DNA of 64,000 nt from Sabulicella rubraurantiaca (GTDB lineage Bacteria > Pseudomonadota > Alphaproteobacteria > Acetobacterales > Acetobacteraceae): positions 1 to 64,000 of the forward strand of contig NZ_JAFEUU010000013.1 in NCBI RefSeq assembly GCF_017355885.1, given 5' to 3'. The first letter of the stretch is position 1. Every line of letters starts with the position of its first letter. Shown here piece after piece: positions 1-9,709 of the stretch. The notes beneath the pieces are model-generated. The model searched no databases. It saw nothing but the letters and a program-made list of their open reading frames with translations, and was not told the origin of the DNA. The position numbers and the translations under genes are program-made.

Positions 1-129
<129 letters not shown>

Positions 130-140
130 GGCTCCGAATC

Positions 141-449
141 ATGGACAGCCAGAATATCCGCATCCGCCTGAAGGCGTTCGATCACCGCGTGCTGGATGGC
201 AGCACGCGGGAGATCGTGCAGACCGCGAAGCGGACCGGCGCGCGCGTGCGGGGCCCGATCCCGCTGCCGACCGAGATCGAGCGTTTCACCGTGAACCGCT
301 CGCCGCACGTGGACAAGAAGAGCCGCGAGCAGTTCGAGATCCGGACCCACCGCCGGCTCCTGGACATCGTTGACCCCACGCCGCAGACCGTGGACGCGCT
401 GATGAAGCTCGACCTCGCCTCCGGCGTGGACGTCGAGATCAAGATCTGA
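141..449 (+). CDS. rpsJ: Small ribosomal subunit protein S10
   Basis: S10 sits in the head of the 30S subunit and, as NusE, also takes part in transcription antitermination. The product is 102 residues, the normal size. It opens [19 protein letters not shown] and carries the family core [20 protein letters not shown], which lies on the long loop that contacts 16S rRNA and NusB. An AAGG-type ribosome site lies just before the ATG. It is the first gene after tuf, and rplC follows after 10 bases. Confidence 0.98.
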   Translation: MDSQNIRIRLKAFDHRVLDGSTREIVQTAKRTGARVRGPIPLPTEIERFTVNRSPHVDKKSREQFEIRTHRRLLDIVDPTPQTVDALMKLDLASGVDVEIKI

Positions 450-459
450 GGACCGGACC

Positions 460-1143
460 ATGGCCAGCCAGATCCGGACGGGGCTGATCGCGCGCAAGCT
501 CGGCATGTCCCGCCTGTTCAACGAGGACGGGTCTTCCACCCCCGTCACCCTGCTTCACGTGGACTCCGTCCGCGTCGTCGCCGCCCGCACCGAGGAGAAG
601 GACGGCTATGCCGCCCTGCAGCTCGGCTTCGGCAAGGCGAAGGCGAAGAACGTGTCCAAGGCCAATCGCGGCCACTTCGCCAAGGCTGGCGTGGAGGCTC
701 CGGCGAAGGTCGCCGAGTTCCGCGTCTCCGCCGACGCGGCGGTCGAGCCGGGCACGGCGCTTTCGGTCGAGCACTTCGTGAAGGGCCAGCGCGTCGACGT
801 GACCGGCACCACGAAGGGCAAGGGGTTCCAGGGCGCCATGAAGCGCTGGAACTTCGCCGGCCTCGAGGCGACGCACGGCGTTTCGATCAGCCACCGCTCG
901 CACGGCTCCACCGGCAACCGCCAGGATCCGGGCAAGACCTTCAAGAACAAGAAGATGGCCGGCCATCTGGGCCAGGAGCGCGTGACCACGCAGAACCTGG
1001 TGATCGCCGGTCATGACGCCGAACGCGGCCTGCTGCTCGTCAAGGGCGCGGTCCCGGGTGCGACGGGTTCCTTCGTGCTGGTGCGCGACGCCGTGAAGCG
1101 CGCCCGCCCGGCCGAGGCGCCCTTCCCCGCGGCGACGGCCTGA
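460..1143 (+). CDS. rplC: Large ribosomal subunit protein L3
   Basis: L3 binds domain VI of 23S rRNA near the peptidyl-transferase centre and is an early assembly protein. The product is 227 residues, a little longer than the E. coli protein because of an alanine-rich tail. The extended loop reads [20 protein letters not shown]; its glutamine aligns with the one methylated by PrmB in E. coli, though modification here is only inferred. A GAGG ribosome site precedes ATG, and rplD starts 10 bases after the stop. Confidence 0.98.
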   Translation: MASQIRTGLIARKLGMSRLFNEDGSSTPVTLLHVDSVRVVAARTEEKDGYAALQLGFGKAKAKNVSKANRGHFAKAGVEAPAKVAEFRVSADAAVEPGTALSVEHFVKGQRVDVTGTTKGKGFQGAMKRWNFAGLEATHGVSISHRSHGSTGNRQDPGKTFKNKKMAGHLGQERVTTQNLVIAGHDAERGLLLVKGAVPGATGSFVLVRDAVKRARPAEAPFPAATA

Positions 1144-1153
1144 GGACACGATC

Positions 1154-1774
1154 ATGCAGGTGAACGTCATCACCCTCGACAACGCCACCGCCGGCGAGGC
1201 CGACCTGCCGGAGGAGATCTTCGGCGCGGCCCCCCGCGCGGACATCATGGCGCGCGTCGTTCATTGGCAGCTCGCGAAGCGCCGTGCCGGCACCCACAAG
1301 GCCAAGGGCATGGGCGAGGTTTCGGGCACGACCAGGAAGCCGTACCGCCAGAAGGGCACGGGCTCGGCCCGCCAGGGCTCGCTGCGCGCGCCGCAGTTCC
1401 GCACCGGCGGCGTGGTGCATGGCCCGGTCGTTCGCGATCACGGCTACTCGCTGCCCAAGAAGGTCCGCCGCCTCGGTCTGATCTCCGCCCTGTCGCAGAA
1501 GGCGCGGGACGGACAGCTCGTGGTGCTCGACGCCGCCACCGCCGAGGAGGGGGCCAAGACCTCCGCCATGGCGAAGCGCGTCAAGGCGCTGGGCTGGAAG
1601 AAGGCGCTGGTCATCGACGCGGCGGTGGATGCGAACTTCATTCGCGTCTTCCGCAACATCCCGGGGATGGACGCGCTGCCGACGGCGGGCGCGAACGTCT
1701 ATGACATCCTGAACCACGACGTGCTCGTGCTGACGCGCGCCGGCGTGGAGGCCCTGAAGGAGCGCCTGGCATGA
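1154..1774 (+). CDS. rplD: Large ribosomal subunit protein L4
   Basis: L4 lines the nascent-peptide exit tunnel and in E. coli also represses the S10 operon. The product has 206 residues. The tunnel loop is clear near residues 55-90, with [15 protein letters not shown] followed by [13 protein letters not shown]. The globular C-terminal half runs to KERLA. Its stop overlaps the rplW start by four bases (ATGA), so the two are translationally coupled. No L4-responsive leader could be examined because the operon head lies outside the window. Confidence 0.98.
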   Translation: MQVNVITLDNATAGEADLPEEIFGAAPRADIMARVVHWQLAKRRAGTHKAKGMGEVSGTTRKPYRQKGTGSARQGSLRAPQFRTGGVVHGPVVRDHGYSLPKKVRRLGLISALSQKARDGQLVVLDAATAEEGAKTSAMAKRVKALGWKKALVIDAAVDANFIRVFRNIPGMDALPTAGANVYDILNHDVLVLTRAGVEALKERLA

Positions 1775-2106
1775 GCGCGACGGTGAGCAAGCCGAAGGCG
1801 CCCGCGCCCATCGGCAAGGAGCGCATGTACCAGGTGGTGCTGGCGCCCATCGTGACCGAGAAGGCGACGGCGATGAGCGAGACGGGGCAGTACGCCTTCC
1901 GCGTCACGCTGGACGCCACCAAGCCCGAGATCAAGCAGGCGATCGAGGGGCTGTTCGGCGTCTCCGTCACCGCGGTGAACACGCTGGTGATGAAGGGCAA
2001 GACCAAGCGCTTCAAGGGCCGTCCTGGCCAGCGCTCGGATTACAAGAAGGCGATGGTGCGCCTGGCCGAGGGCCAGAGCATCGACCTGACGACGGGGCTC
2101 GCGTAA
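1771..2106 (+). CDS. rplW: Large ribosomal subunit protein L23
   Basis: L23 sits at the exit of the peptide tunnel and docks trigger factor and SRP. The product has 111 residues. After an 18-residue tail rich in K, A and P it shows the family core [16 protein letters not shown], then INQA-type helices and [16 protein letters not shown]. The N-terminal tail makes it slightly longer than the E. coli protein. The ATG lies inside the rplD stop, and rplB begins 3 bases after the stop. Confidence 0.98.
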   Translation: MSATVSKPKAPAPIGKERMYQVVLAPIVTEKATAMSETGQYAFRVTLDATKPEIKQAIEGLFGVSVTAVNTLVMKGKTKRFKGRPGQRSDYKKAMVRLAEGQSIDLTTGLA

Positions 2107-2109
2107 CCC

Positions 2110-2946
2110 ATGGCGCTGAAGAACTACAACCCGGTCACGCCGAGCCTTCGCGGCACGGTGCTGATCGACCGCTCGGGCCTGTGGAAGGGCAACCCGGTGA
2201 AGGGTCTGACGGAGGGCAAGTCCTCCTCCGGCGGGCGCAACAACCATGGCCGTATCACGGTGCGGTTCCGGGGCGGCGGGCACAAGCAGGCCTATCGCCT
2301 CGTCGACTTCAAGCGCCGCGCCAAGTGGAACGTGCCCGGCACCGTTGAGCGCCTGGAATACGACCCGAACCGCACGGCCTTCATCGCCCTGGTGAAGTAC
2401 GAGGACGGCGAGCTGGCCTATATCCTCGCCCCGCAGCGCCTGAAGGCCGGCGACCCGGTCATCGCCGGCGACCGCGCGGACATCAAGCCGGGCAATGCCA
2501 TGCCGCTGGGCGCGATCCCGGTCGGCACGGTCATCCACAACATCGAGCTGAAGCCCGGTGCGGGCGGCAAGGTCGCGCGCTCCGCAGGCACCTTTGCGCA
2601 GCTGGTGGGCAAGGATGCCGGCCTGGCGCAGATCAAGCTGATGTCCGGCGAGTTGCGGACGGTGCGGGCGGAGTGCATCGCCTCCATCGGCGCCGTGTCC
2701 AACCCGGACAACAGCAACCAGCAGCTTGGCAAGGCCGGCCGCTCGCGCTGGCTGGGCCGCAAGCCGCACAACCGTGGCGTGACCATGAACCCGGTCGACC
2801 ACCCGCATGGCGGTGGTGAAGGCCGGACCTCCGGTGGCCGCCACCCGGTGACCCCCTGGGGCAAGCCGACCAAGGGCGCCAAGACCCGCAACAACAAGCG
2901 GACGGATCGCCAGATCGTGCGCCGCCGCAACGCGACGAAGGGCTGA
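2110..2946 (+). CDS. rplB: Large ribosomal subunit protein L2
   Basis: L2 is needed for subunit joining and peptidyl-transferase activity. The product is 278 residues, the usual length. The OB-type and SH3-type RNA-binding halves are present, with [17 protein letters not shown] near residue 50. The hallmark C-terminal loop [18 protein letters not shown] carries the conserved histidine near the catalytic centre. The 3' end is very basic ([17 protein letters not shown]). Spacing to rplW and rpsS is 3 and 5 bases. Confidence 0.98.
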   Translation: MALKNYNPVTPSLRGTVLIDRSGLWKGNPVKGLTEGKSSSGGRNNHGRITVRFRGGGHKQAYRLVDFKRRAKWNVPGTVERLEYDPNRTAFIALVKYEDGELAYILAPQRLKAGDPVIAGDRADIKPGNAMPLGAIPVGTVIHNIELKPGAGGKVARSAGTFAQLVGKDAGLAQIKLMSGELRTVRAECIASIGAVSNPDNSNQQLGKAGRSRWLGRKPHNRGVTMNPVDHPHGGGEGRTSGGRHPVTPWGKPTKGAKTRNNKRTDRQIVRRRNATKG

Positions 2947-2951
2947 GGGCG

Positions 2952-3230
2952 ATGCCGCGCAGCGTTTGGAAAGGGCCGTTCGTGGACGGCTACCTCCTGA
3001 ACAAGGCCGAGGCGGCCCGCGCCTCGACCCGCAACGAGGTCATCAGGACCTGGTCGCGCCGTTCCACCATCATGCCGCAGTTCGTCGGCCTGACCTTCGG
3101 CGTCTACAACGGGCGGAAGTTCCTGCCCGTGCAGGTGACCGAGAACATGGTCGGCCACAAGCTGGGCGAGTTCTCGCCGACGCGCACCTTCGGTGGGCAC
3201 TCGGCGGACAAGAAGGCGAAGCGAGGCTGA
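2952..3230 (+). CDS. rpsS: Small ribosomal subunit protein S19
   Basis: S19 lies in the 30S head and forms a heterodimer with S13. The product has 92 residues, as expected, and opens with the family signature [15 protein letters not shown]. It also contains the conserved [20 protein letters not shown] and the C-terminal [17 protein letters not shown]. The stop is followed within 4 bases by the rplV start. Confidence 0.98.
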   Translation: MPRSVWKGPFVDGYLLNKAEAARASTRNEVIRTWSRRSTIMPQFVGLTFGVYNGRKFLPVQVTENMVGHKLGEFSPTRTFGGHSADKKAKRG

Positions 3231-3234
3231 TGCG

Positions 3235-3627
3235 ATGAGCAAGCCGAAGCACCCCCGCGGCCTCGCGGATTCCGAGGCCCAGGCGATCGCGCACAATATC
3301 CGCGTGAGCCCGCGCAAGCTGAACCTCGTGGCCGGCATGATCCGCGGCGCGAAGGCCCAGGACGCGATCGCGACCCTGACCTTCAGCAAGCGCCGCATCG
3401 CGCAGACCGTGAAGAAGACGCTGGAGAGCGCCATCGCGAACGCGGAAAACAACCACCAGCTGGACGTCGACCGCCTGGTCGTCGCCCGGGCCGAGGTGGG
3501 CCGCGCCATCGTGATGAAGCGCTTCCATGCCCGCGGCCGCGGCAAGTCGTCGCGCGTGGAGAAGTGGTTCAGCCACCTGAAGATCGTGGTGGCCGAGCAG
3601 GAAGCACCGAAGGCGGAGGCCGCGTAA
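3235..3627 (+). CDS. rplV: Large ribosomal subunit protein L22
   Basis: L22 contacts all six 23S rRNA domains and its beta-hairpin lines the exit tunnel. I start it at the ATG giving [19 protein letters not shown], 4 bases after rpsS, because a longer frame would run into rpsS. That gives 130 residues, somewhat longer than the 110 of E. coli because of the N-terminal tail. The core [20 protein letters not shown] and the hairpin [20 protein letters not shown] are typical. Confidence 0.97.
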   Translation: MSKPKHPRGLADSEAQAIAHNIRVSPRKLNLVAGMIRGAKAQDAIATLTFSKRRIAQTVKKTLESAIANAENNHQLDVDRLVVARAEVGRAIVMKRFHARGRGKSSRVEKWFSHLKIVVAEQEAPKAEAA

Positions 3628-3628
3628 C

Positions 3629-4306
3629 ATGGGTCACAAAGTCAATCCGATCGGGCTCCGTCTCGGCATCAACCGGACCTGGGACAGCCGCTGGTACGCC
3701 GACCGCGACTATGCGCGCCTGCTGCACGACGACGTGAAGCTGCGCGACACGCTGAAGGAGCGGCTGAAGTCCGCCGGCGTGGCCAAGGTCGTGATCGAGC
3801 GCCCGGCCAAGAAGCCCCGCGTGACGATCCACGCCGCCCGCCCGGGCGTCGTGATCGGCAAGAAGGGCGAGGGCATCGACTCCCTGCGCAAGGACCTGTC
3901 GGCCAAGGCCGGCGCGGACGTGTCGCTGAACATCCTCGAGATCCGCAAGCCGGAGCTGGACGCCACGCTGGTGGCCGAGAGCATCGCGCAGCAGCTCGAG
4001 CGCCGTGTGGCCTTCCGCCGTGCGATGAAGCGCGCCGTGCAGTCCGCGATGCGCCTCGGCGCCCTGGGCATCCGCATCAACTGCGGCGGCCGCCTGGGCG
4101 GCGCGGAGATCGCGCGGCTCGAGTGGTACCGCGAGGGCCGGGTGCCGCTGCACACGCTGCGCGCTGACATCGACTACGGCATCGCGACCGCGAAGACGAC
4201 CTATGGCACCTGCGGCGTCAAGGTCTGGATCTTCAAGGGCGAGATCATGGCCCATGACCCGATGGCCCAGGACCGCCGCGCCCACGACCAGGCGCCGCAG
4301 CGGTAA
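3629..4306 (+). CDS. rpsC: Small ribosomal subunit protein S3
   Basis: S3 guards the mRNA entry channel and has helicase-related contacts. The product is 225 residues. It starts [20 protein letters not shown]; the KH domain shows the GxxG loop in [17 protein letters not shown] near residue 75. The C-terminal domain carries [11 protein letters not shown] and [15 protein letters not shown]. The start lies 1 base after the rplV stop, and rplP follows after 11 bases. Confidence 0.98.
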   Translation: MGHKVNPIGLRLGINRTWDSRWYADRDYARLLHDDVKLRDTLKERLKSAGVAKVVIERPAKKPRVTIHAARPGVVIGKKGEGIDSLRKDLSAKAGADVSLNILEIRKPELDATLVAESIAQQLERRVAFRRAMKRAVQSAMRLGALGIRINCGGRLGGAEIARLEWYREGRVPLHTLRADIDYGIATAKTTYGTCGVKVWIFKGEIMAHDPMAQDRRAHDQAPQR

Positions 4307-4317
4307 GGTGACAGACA

Positions 4318-4740
4318 ATGTTGCAGCCTAAGCGAACCAAGTACCGGAAGGCCCACAAGGGCCGGATCAAGGGCGTGGCCAAGGGCGGCTTCTCGCTGAC
4401 CTTCGGCGGCTTCGGCCTGAAGGCGCTGGAGCCCGAGCGCGTCACCGCGCGGCAGATCGAGGCGGCTCGCCGCGCGATCACCCGCGCCATGAAGCGCCAG
4501 GGCCGCGTCTGGATCCGCATCTTCCCGGACGTTCCCGTTTCGACGAAGCCGGCCGAAGTCCGCATGGGCTCGGGCAAGGGCGCGCCGGAATACTGGGTGG
4601 CCCGGGTGAAGCCCGGCCGCATCATGTTCGAAATCGACGGCGTCCCTGTGGACACGGCACGCGAGGCCCTGGGCCTGGGCGCGGCCAAGCTGCCGATCCG
4701 GACGAAGATCGTGACGCGCCTCGGCGCGGCGGAGGCTTGA
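4318..4740 (+). CDS. rplP: Large ribosomal subunit protein L16
   Basis: L16 helps place the A-site tRNA on the 50S subunit. The product has 140 residues and opens [20 protein letters not shown]. It holds the conserved [40 protein letters not shown] and [19 protein letters not shown] segments. Length and motif order match the family fully. It is followed after 4 bases by rpmC, which is the constant order of this operon. Confidence 0.98.
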   Translation: MLQPKRTKYRKAHKGRIKGVAKGGFSLTFGGFGLKALEPERVTARQIEAARRAITRAMKRQGRVWIRIFPDVPVSTKPAEVRMGSGKGAPEYWVARVKPGRIMFEIDGVPVDTAREALGLGAAKLPIRTKIVTRLGAAEA

Positions 4741-4744
4741 TCCC

Positions 4745-4960
4745 ATGACCAAGATCGCCGATATCCGCGCGAAGTCCGCTGACGAACTCAGCGGGATGCT
4801 CATCGACCTTCGCAAGGAGCAGTTCAATCTCCGTTTCCAGCGGGCCACGGGCCAGCTGGAGGCGACCGGACGCATCAAGGCCCTCCGCCGCGATATCGCC
4901 CGGGTGAAGACCATCCTGGCCGAGCGCGAGCGCGCGGCCGCCAACACCAGCAAGGCTTGA
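4745..4960 (+). CDS. rpmC: Large ribosomal subunit protein L29
   Basis: L29 is a small two-helix protein next to L23 at the tunnel exit. The product is 71 residues with the family core [20 protein letters not shown] followed by [13 protein letters not shown] and [12 protein letters not shown]. It fits by length and by position between rplP and rpsQ. The last residues (RAAANTSKA) are a short extension. Confidence 0.97.
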   Translation: MTKIADIRAKSADELSGMLIDLRKEQFNLRFQRATGQLEATGRIKALRRDIARVKTILAERERAAANTSKA

Positions 4961-4974
4961 GGAGACCCCGGCCA

Positions 4975-5241
4975 ATGCCGAAGCGAGTCCTCACGGGCCG
5001 GGTTGTCAGCGACAAGATGGACAAGACGGTCACCGTCTTGGTCGAGCGTCGCGTGATGCACCCGCTCTACAAGAAGTTCATCCGGCGTTCGAAGAAGTAC
5101 GCCGCCCACGACGAGGCCAACCTGTGCAAGGAAGGCGACCTCGTGAGCATCGAGGAGTGCCCGCCCCTGTCCAAGCGCAAGGCCTGGATGGTGGTCGAGC
5201 GCAACGGGCAGCCCCTGGCCGCTGAAGGAGCGCAGGCATGA
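4975..5241 (+). CDS. rpsQ: Small ribosomal subunit protein S17
   Basis: S17 is an OB-fold primary binder of 16S rRNA. I start it at the ATG giving [20 protein letters not shown], preceded by GGAGA; a longer in-frame start six codons earlier overlaps rpmC and is less likely. The product has 88 residues. The core [20 protein letters not shown] and [15 protein letters not shown] are typical. Its stop overlaps the rplN start by four bases. Confidence 0.97.
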   Translation: MPKRVLTGRVVSDKMDKTVTVLVERRVMHPLYKKFIRRSKKYAAHDEANLCKEGDLVSIEECPPLSKRKAWMVVERNGQPLAAEGAQA

Positions 5242-5606
5242 TCGGCGTCGAGGCGAACCTGGACGTGGCCGACAACTCCGGCGCGCGCCGCGTCCAGTGC
5301 ATCAAGGTGCTGGGCGGCTCCAAGCGGAAGACGGCCAGCGTGGGCGACGTGATCGTGGTGTCCGTGAAGGAAGCGATCCCCCGCGGCAAGGTGAAGAAGG
5401 GTTCGGTGGAGCGCGCGGTGATCGTGCGGACCGCCTACCCGGTGCGCCGCGCCGATGGCTCGGCGATCCGCTTCGACCGCAATGCCGCCGTGCTGATCAA
5501 CAAGCAGGGCGAGCCGATCGGGACCCGCATCTTCGGACCGGTGGTGCGCGAGCTTCGCGCCCGCAAGTTCATGAAGATCATCTCGCTGGCTCCGGAGGTG
5601 CTGTAA
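5238..5606 (+). CDS. rplN: Large ribosomal subunit protein L14
   Basis: L14 lies at the subunit interface and is the docking site of the silencing factor RsfS. The product has 122 residues, exactly the standard length. It reads [20 protein letters not shown] near the start and [20 protein letters not shown] near the end. The ATG overlaps the rpsQ stop (ATGA), and rplX follows after 3 bases. Confidence 0.98.
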   Translation: MIGVEANLDVADNSGARRVQCIKVLGGSKRKTASVGDVIVVSVKEAIPRGKVKKGSVERAVIVRTAYPVRRADGSAIRFDRNAAVLINKQGEPIGTRIFGPVVRELRARKFMKIISLAPEVL

Positions 5607-5609
5607 CCC

Positions 5610-5930
5610 ATGGCCGCCAAGATCAAGAAGGGCGACCGGGTGCAGGTCCTGACCGGCCGCGACAAGGGCAAGCGCGGCGAGGTGCTGCGCGTGGTCCCGA
5701 CCGAGAACCGTGCCTTCGTCCAGGGAATCAACCTGGTGAAGAAGCACACGAAGCAGACGCGCGTGGGCGAGACCGGTGGCATCGTCTCCAAGGAGGCGGG
5801 CATCGACCTTTCGAACCTCGCGCTGATCGACCCCAAGACGGACAAGCCGACCCGCGTGGGCTTCCGCGTCCTCGAGGACGGGAAGAAGGTGCGCGTGGCC
5901 AAGGCTTCTGGTGAGGTGCTCGACCGATGA
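5610..5930 (+). CDS. rplX: Large ribosomal subunit protein L24
   Basis: L24 starts assembly of the 50S subunit and later flanks the tunnel exit. The product has 106 residues. The KOW motif is plain at residues 5-30, with [20 protein letters not shown], followed by [11 protein letters not shown] and [20 protein letters not shown]. Its stop overlaps the rplE start by four bases. Confidence 0.98.
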   Translation: MAAKIKKGDRVQVLTGRDKGKRGEVLRVVPTENRAFVQGINLVKKHTKQTRVGETGGIVSKEAGIDLSNLALIDPKTDKPTRVGFRVLEDGKKVRVAKASGEVLDR

Positions 5931-6598
5931 GCGGCACGAAGAAGGGCAACGCCCCCGCGGCGAAGAAGGGCGGCGACGCGCCGGCCGAGAGCAGCGGGCG
6001 CCGCGTCGACGCGATCCCGGCGGCTGCCGGCCCAGCGGCGGCGACGCCGTCCGAGATGGCGCGGCTGCAGAAGCACTACAACGAGGTCGTGAAGGCCGCG
6101 CTCCAGCAGGAGTTCGGCTATGCGAACCCGATGGAAGTGCCGAAGCTCGAGAAGATCGTCCTGAACATGGGCGTCGGCGAGGCGGCGGGCGACCAGAAGA
6201 AGCTGGACGCGGCCGTGGCCGACATGACGCTCATCGCCGGCCAAAAGCCGGTGCGGACGCGCGCCAAGAAGGCCATCGCGGGCTTCAAGATCCGCGAAGG
6301 CCAGGCGATCGGCTGCAAGGTGACGCTTCGCAAGGCGCGCATGTACGAGTTCCTGGACCGCCTGGTCACGATCGCGCTGCCGCGCGTCCGCGACTTCCGC
6401 GGCATCCCGGGCAATCGCGGCTTCGACGGGCGCGGGAACTACTCGCTCGGCCTGAAGGAGCAGATCGTCTTCCCCGAGATCAACTACGACAAGGTTGATC
6501 AGGTTCGGGGCATGGACATCGTGTTCGTCACGACCGCGAAGACGGACAAGGAAGCCAAGGCCCTCCTCAAGGGCTTCGACCTTCCCTTCGTCAATTGA
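5927..6598 (+). CDS. rplE: Large ribosomal subunit protein L5 with long N-terminal extension
   Basis: L5 binds 5S rRNA and forms an intersubunit bridge. The core from about residue 45 onwards is standard, with [32 protein letters not shown]-like sequence, and [20 protein letters not shown]. The product is 223 residues against about 179 in E. coli. The extra 43 residues are a low-complexity tail rich in K, A, P and G (for example [20 protein letters not shown]). I keep the ATG that overlaps the rplX stop, since it gives the usual coupling. An internal ATG at MARLQKHY would remove the tail, so the tail is likely but not proven. Confidence 0.95.
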   Translation: MSGTKKGNAPAAKKGGDAPAESSGRRVDAIPAAAGPAAATPSEMARLQKHYNEVVKAALQQEFGYANPMEVPKLEKIVLNMGVGEAAGDQKKLDAAVADMTLIAGQKPVRTRAKKAIAGFKIREGQAIGCKVTLRKARMYEFLDRLVTIALPRVRDFRGIPGNRGFDGRGNYSLGLKEQIVFPEINYDKVDQVRGMDIVFVTTAKTDKEAKALLKGFDLPFVN

Positions 6599-6653
6599 TT
6601 CATCGGAAAACCGTGGGCCGGAGGGCCCGCAGGTTCCAGGAGACCCTGACGTA

Positions 6654-6959
6654 ATGGCCAAGACCTCTTCCGTCGAGAAGAACAACCGGCGCGCCCAGCT
6701 CGCGGCCCGGCACGGCGCCAAGCGCGCGGCGCTGAAGGCTGTCGTGATGGATCGCGACGCGCCGATCGAGGATCGCTTCGAGGCGACGCTGAAGCTCGCG
6801 CAGATGCCGCGCAACGGCGCCAAGATCCGCGTCCGCCTGCGCTGCGAGCTGACGGGCCGCCCGCGCGGCAACTACCGGAAGTTCAAGCTGAGCCGCAACA
6901 TGTTGCGGGACCTGGCCAACAAGGGCCAGCTCCCCGGCGTGGTGAAGGCGAGCTGGTAA
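6654..6959 (+). CDS. rpsN: Small ribosomal subunit protein S14 (zinc-free long form)
   Basis: S14 completes the 30S head. The start chosen gives [20 protein letters not shown] and 101 residues, the length of the long form. Only one cysteine is present, in [20 protein letters not shown], so this is the type that lacks the CxxC zinc ribbon. An AGGAGA ribosome site lies about 10 bases upstream. The 55-base gap after rplE is the largest so far in the operon and contains a short inverted repeat, GGGCC-GGA-GGGCCC, which may be a processing or spacing element. Confidence 0.97.
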   Translation: MAKTSSVEKNNRRAQLAARHGAKRAALKAVVMDRDAPIEDRFEATLKLAQMPRNGAKIRVRLRCELTGRPRGNYRKFKLSRNMLRDLANKGQLPGVVKASW

Positions 6960-6971
6960 GGAGCCCCCGGC

Positions 6972-7370
6972 ATGTCCATGTCCGATCCGCTGGGCGACCT
7001 GCTCTCCCGCATCCGCAACGCGCATGGCGCGCGGCAGACCAAGTGCCTGGCCCCCGCCAGCCGTCTCAAGACCGACGTGCTGGAGGTGCTGAAGCGCGAG
7101 GGCTACATCCGCGCCTGGCGCGTCTCCGAGCTGCGCCCCGGCGTCAGCCAGATCGAGATCGAGCTGAAGTATTCCGAGGGCGAGCCCGCCATCAAGGAAA
7201 TCAGCCGCGTCTCCAAGCCCGGTCGCCGCGTGTACAGCAAGATCAAGGAGCTGCCGAAGTTCTATAACGGCCTCGGCATCCAGATCTTGTCCACGCCGCG
7301 CGGCGTGATGAGCGATGCAGAAGCACGCGCTGCCAATGTTGGCGGCGAAGTGCTCTGCCGCGTCTTCTGA
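6972..7370 (+). CDS. rpsH: Small ribosomal subunit protein S8
   Basis: S8 binds the central domain of 16S rRNA and in E. coli represses the spc operon. The product is 132 residues. It begins with [18 protein letters not shown], has the linker [20 protein letters not shown], and ends [20 protein letters not shown] then VLCRVF, the typical C-terminal RNA-binding half. Ribosome site AAGGAG lies just before the ATG. Confidence 0.98.
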   Translation: MSMSDPLGDLLSRIRNAHGARQTKCLAPASRLKTDVLEVLKREGYIRAWRVSELRPGVSQIEIELKYSEGEPAIKEISRVSKPGRRVYSKIKELPKFYNGLGIQILSTPRGVMSDAEARAANVGGEVLCRVF

Positions 7371-7386
7371 GCCAGGAGGGAACACG

Positions 7387-7920
7387 ATGTCCCGAGTTGG
7401 CAAGTATCCCGTGCCAGTTCCGGCGGGCGTCTCGCTCGCGCTGAACGGCCGCACCCTCACCGCCAAGGGCAAGCTGGGCGAGCTGACGCTCGACCTCACC
7501 GACGCGGTGGATGTCGAGATCCGCGAGAAGGAGGTGGCGGTCAGCCCGCGTGGCGACGACCGGCGCTCCCGCACGCTGTGGGGCACCACGCGCTCCCTCG
7601 TGCAGAGCATGGTGCAGGGCGTGTCCACGGGCTTCTCCAAGTCCATGGAGATCACCGGCACCGGCTATCGCGCTGCGATGCAGGGCAATGACCTGGTTCT
7701 GAACCTCGGCTACAGCCACGAGATCCGGTACCCGGCCCCGGCCGGCATCAAGATCACGACCGAGCGCCCCACCGCCATCAAGGTGGAGGGGATGGACAAG
7801 CAGAAGGTCGGCCAGGTGGCGGCTGAGATCCGCGCCTATCGCGGTCCCGAGCCCTACAAGGGCAAGGGCGTGAGGTACGACAACGAGGTGATCCTCCGGA
7901 AGGAGGGGAAGAAGAAATAA
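7387..7920 (+). CDS. rplF: Large ribosomal subunit protein L6
   Basis: L6 lies near the factor-binding site of the 50S subunit. I start it at [20 protein letters not shown], 8 bases after an AGGAGG ribosome site; a longer frame would overlap rpsH. The product has 177 residues, the standard size. The two repeated domains are visible, with the C-terminal [20 protein letters not shown] and [20 protein letters not shown] signatures. It ends in TAATG, sharing one base with rplR. Confidence 0.98.
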   Translation: MSRVGKYPVPVPAGVSLALNGRTLTAKGKLGELTLDLTDAVDVEIREKEVAVSPRGDDRRSRTLWGTTRSLVQSMVQGVSTGFSKSMEITGTGYRAAMQGNDLVLNLGYSHEIRYPAPAGIKITTERPTAIKVEGMDKQKVGQVAAEIRAYRGPEPYKGKGVRYDNEVILRKEGKKK

Positions 7921-8282
7921 TGGCCGACAAGCTCGCCATGATGGAGCGCCGCCGCCAGCGGCTGCGCTACCAGATCAAGCAGAAGGGCGCCGGGCGCCCG
8001 CGCCTGTCCGTGTTCCGCTCGGGCCGGCACATCTATGCCCAGGTGATCGACGATGCGGCGGGCCGCACCGTCGCCGCTGCCTCGTCGCTCGAGAAGGACA
8101 TGCGTTCCTCGCTCAAGACCGGCGCCGACAGGTCGGCGGCGGAGGCGGTGGGCAAGCTGGTCGCCGAGCGTGCGGTGGCTGCGGGCGTGACCGCCGTGGT
8201 CTTCGACCGCGGACCCTTCCTGTACCATGGCCGCGTCAAGGCGCTGGCCGATGCCGCCCGCGAGGGCGGGCTGAACTTCTGA
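7920..8282 (+). CDS. rplR: Large ribosomal subunit protein L18
   Basis: L18 binds 5S rRNA together with L5. The product is 120 residues, opens [20 protein letters not shown] and contains [31 protein letters not shown] and [20 protein letters not shown], all family hallmarks. The start codon shares its first base with the rplF stop. Confidence 0.98.
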   Translation: MADKLAMMERRRQRLRYQIKQKGAGRPRLSVFRSGRHIYAQVIDDAAGRTVAAASSLEKDMRSSLKTGADRSAAEAVGKLVAERAVAAGVTAVVFDRGPFLYHGRVKALADAAREGGLNF

Positions 8283-8297
8283 CGCGAGGGCAACGAC

Positions 8298-8927
8298 ATG
8301 GCACGTGAACCGCGCGGCGGCGACGGCAGCAACGAGAACCGGGGGCGCGGCCGTGGCCGCGACCGCGACCAGAACCGCAACCAGCCCGAGCGGGAGCAGG
8401 GCGACGAGCTGCAGGACAAGCTCGTCACTATCAACCGCGTCGCCAAGGTGGTGAAGGGCGGCCGTCGCTTCTCCTTCGCCGCCCTGGTGGTGGTGGGCGA
8501 CCAGAAGGGCCGCGTCGGCTGGGGTTCCGGCAAGGCGCGTGAGGTGCCCGAGGCGATCCGCAAGGCGACGGAGCGTGCCAAGAAGGGCATGATCCGCGTG
8601 CCGATGCGCGAGGGCCGCACCCTGCACCACGACGTGATCGGCGAGTTCGGCGCTGGCCGCGTGATCCTGCGCGCGGCCCCTGCCGGTACGGGCATCATCG
8701 CGGGTGGCCCCATGCGCGCCGTCTTCGAGACGCTGGGCATGGGCGACGTGGTGGCGAAGTGCACCGGCTCGACCAACCCCCACAACATGGTGAAGGCGAC
8801 CTTCGCGGCGCTGGAGCGTGCGGCGAGCCCGCGCGCGGTGGCGAACCGCCGCGGCAAGAAGGTCGCGGACCTGCTCGGCCCCCGCAAGGACGGCGCCGAG
8901 CCGGCCCAGGAGGCGGCGAATGTCTGA
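8298..8927 (+). CDS. rpsE: Small ribosomal subunit protein S5 with charged N-terminal extension
   Basis: S5 helps decoding accuracy and mRNA unwinding. The product has 209 residues against 167 in E. coli. The conserved double-stranded RNA-binding half starts near residue 38 with [20 protein letters not shown], then [20 protein letters not shown]. The second half contains [20 protein letters not shown]. The first 37 residues are a run of R, D, N, E and G ([20 protein letters not shown]) with no counterpart in E. coli. The 3' end overlaps rpmD by 8 bases. Confidence 0.97.
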   Translation: MAREPRGGDGSNENRGRGRGRDRDQNRNQPEREQGDELQDKLVTINRVAKVVKGGRRFSFAALVVVGDQKGRVGWGSGKAREVPEAIRKATERAKKGMIRVPMREGRTLHHDVIGEFGAGRVILRAAPAGTGIIAGGPMRAVFETLGMGDVVAKCTGSTNPHNMVKATFAALERAASPRAVANRRGKKVADLLGPRKDGAEPAQEAANV

Positions 8928-9108
8928 GGCTAAGAAGACGGTGAAGGTTACGCAGGTGGCCAGTGGGAACGGGCGCAAGCCCGGCCAGCAGGACACGCTG
9001 AAGGGCCTTGGCCTGAACAAGATCGGTCGCACGCGCGAGCTGGAGGACACTCCCTCCGTGCGCGGCATGATCCGTAAGGTGCAGCACCTGGTGAAGGTGG
9101 ACGACTGA
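8920..9108 (+). CDS. rpmD: Large ribosomal subunit protein L30
   Basis: L30 is a small protein on the 50S surface. The start at ATG inside the end of rpsE gives [20 protein letters not shown] and 62 residues, the expected size. The family core [20 protein letters not shown] then [18 protein letters not shown] is complete. It lies between rpsE and rplO as usual. Confidence 0.97.
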   Translation: MSEAKKTVKVTQVASGNGRKPGQQDTLKGLGLNKIGRTRELEDTPSVRGMIRKVQHLVKVDD

Positions 9109-9109
9109 G

Positions 9110-9604
9110 ATGAAGCTCAACGAACTGCGCGACAACGAGGGCGCGCGGCCCAAGTTCAAGCGCGTCGGGCGCGGCATCGGGTCCGGCAAGGGCAAGACCG
9201 CGGGCCGCGGCGTGAAGGGCCAGAAGGCGCGTACCGGCGTGTCGCTGAACGGGTTCGAGGGCGGTCAGCTCCCGATCTACCGGCGTCTGCCGAAGCGCGG
9301 CTTCAAGAACATCTTCCGCGTCCACTATGCGCCGCTGAACATTGGCGCGCTGCAGGAGGCGATCGAGGCCGGGCGCATCAGCGCCGAGGGCGAGATCACT
9401 GAGGCGGCGCTGCGCGAGGCCGGGCTGGTCCGGCGCGGGCCCAAGTATGCCGGCGTCCGGCTGCTGGGCCGCGGCGAGATCAAGAACGCGGTCCGGATCA
9501 CCGTCTCCGGCGCTTCGGCCACGGCCAAGGCGGCGATCGAGGCGGCTGGCGGCACCCTGACCCTGCCGGAAGCGGCGGCCAGGACCGAGGCGGCGTCCGA
9601 GTGA
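9110..9604 (+). CDS. rplO: Large ribosomal subunit protein L15
   Basis: L15 is a late assembly protein with a long glycine-rich arm. The product is 164 residues, with the arm [20 protein letters not shown] near residue 25 and [20 protein letters not shown] after it. The C-terminal third ends in an alanine and glutamate rich tail ([20 protein letters not shown]), making it about 20 residues longer than the E. coli protein. It starts 1 base after the rpmD stop. Confidence 0.97.
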   Translation: MKLNELRDNEGARPKFKRVGRGIGSGKGKTAGRGVKGQKARTGVSLNGFEGGQLPIYRRLPKRGFKNIFRVHYAPLNIGALQEAIEAGRISAEGEITEAALREAGLVRRGPKYAGVRLLGRGEIKNAVRITVSGASATAKAAIEAAGGTLTLPEAAARTEAASE

Positions 9605-9628
9605 CGCCGGGGGCGTGCCGTCACGGCG

Positions 9629-9682
9629 CGCCATGCTAACATGGCGACGGCGCGGGCCGGGGTGGACCCCTGGCCTGCGCCG
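9629..9682 (+). promoter_or_regulatory. Two stem-loops between rplO and secY
   Basis: This 105-base gap is the first real break in the operon. It holds a perfect 7-base inverted repeat, CGCCATG, with loop CTAA (9629-9646). Right after it is a large hairpin at 9648-9682: fifteen pairs including one G-U, interrupted by a single bulged T, closing on loop TGGA. No T run follows, so it is not a classical terminator. It may tune secY expression relative to the ribosomal genes, stabilise an RNA end or mark a processing site; that role is inference. Confidence 0.5.
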
Positions 9683-9709
9683 TTCGCGTGAGATGGGATA
9701 GGGACGCGC

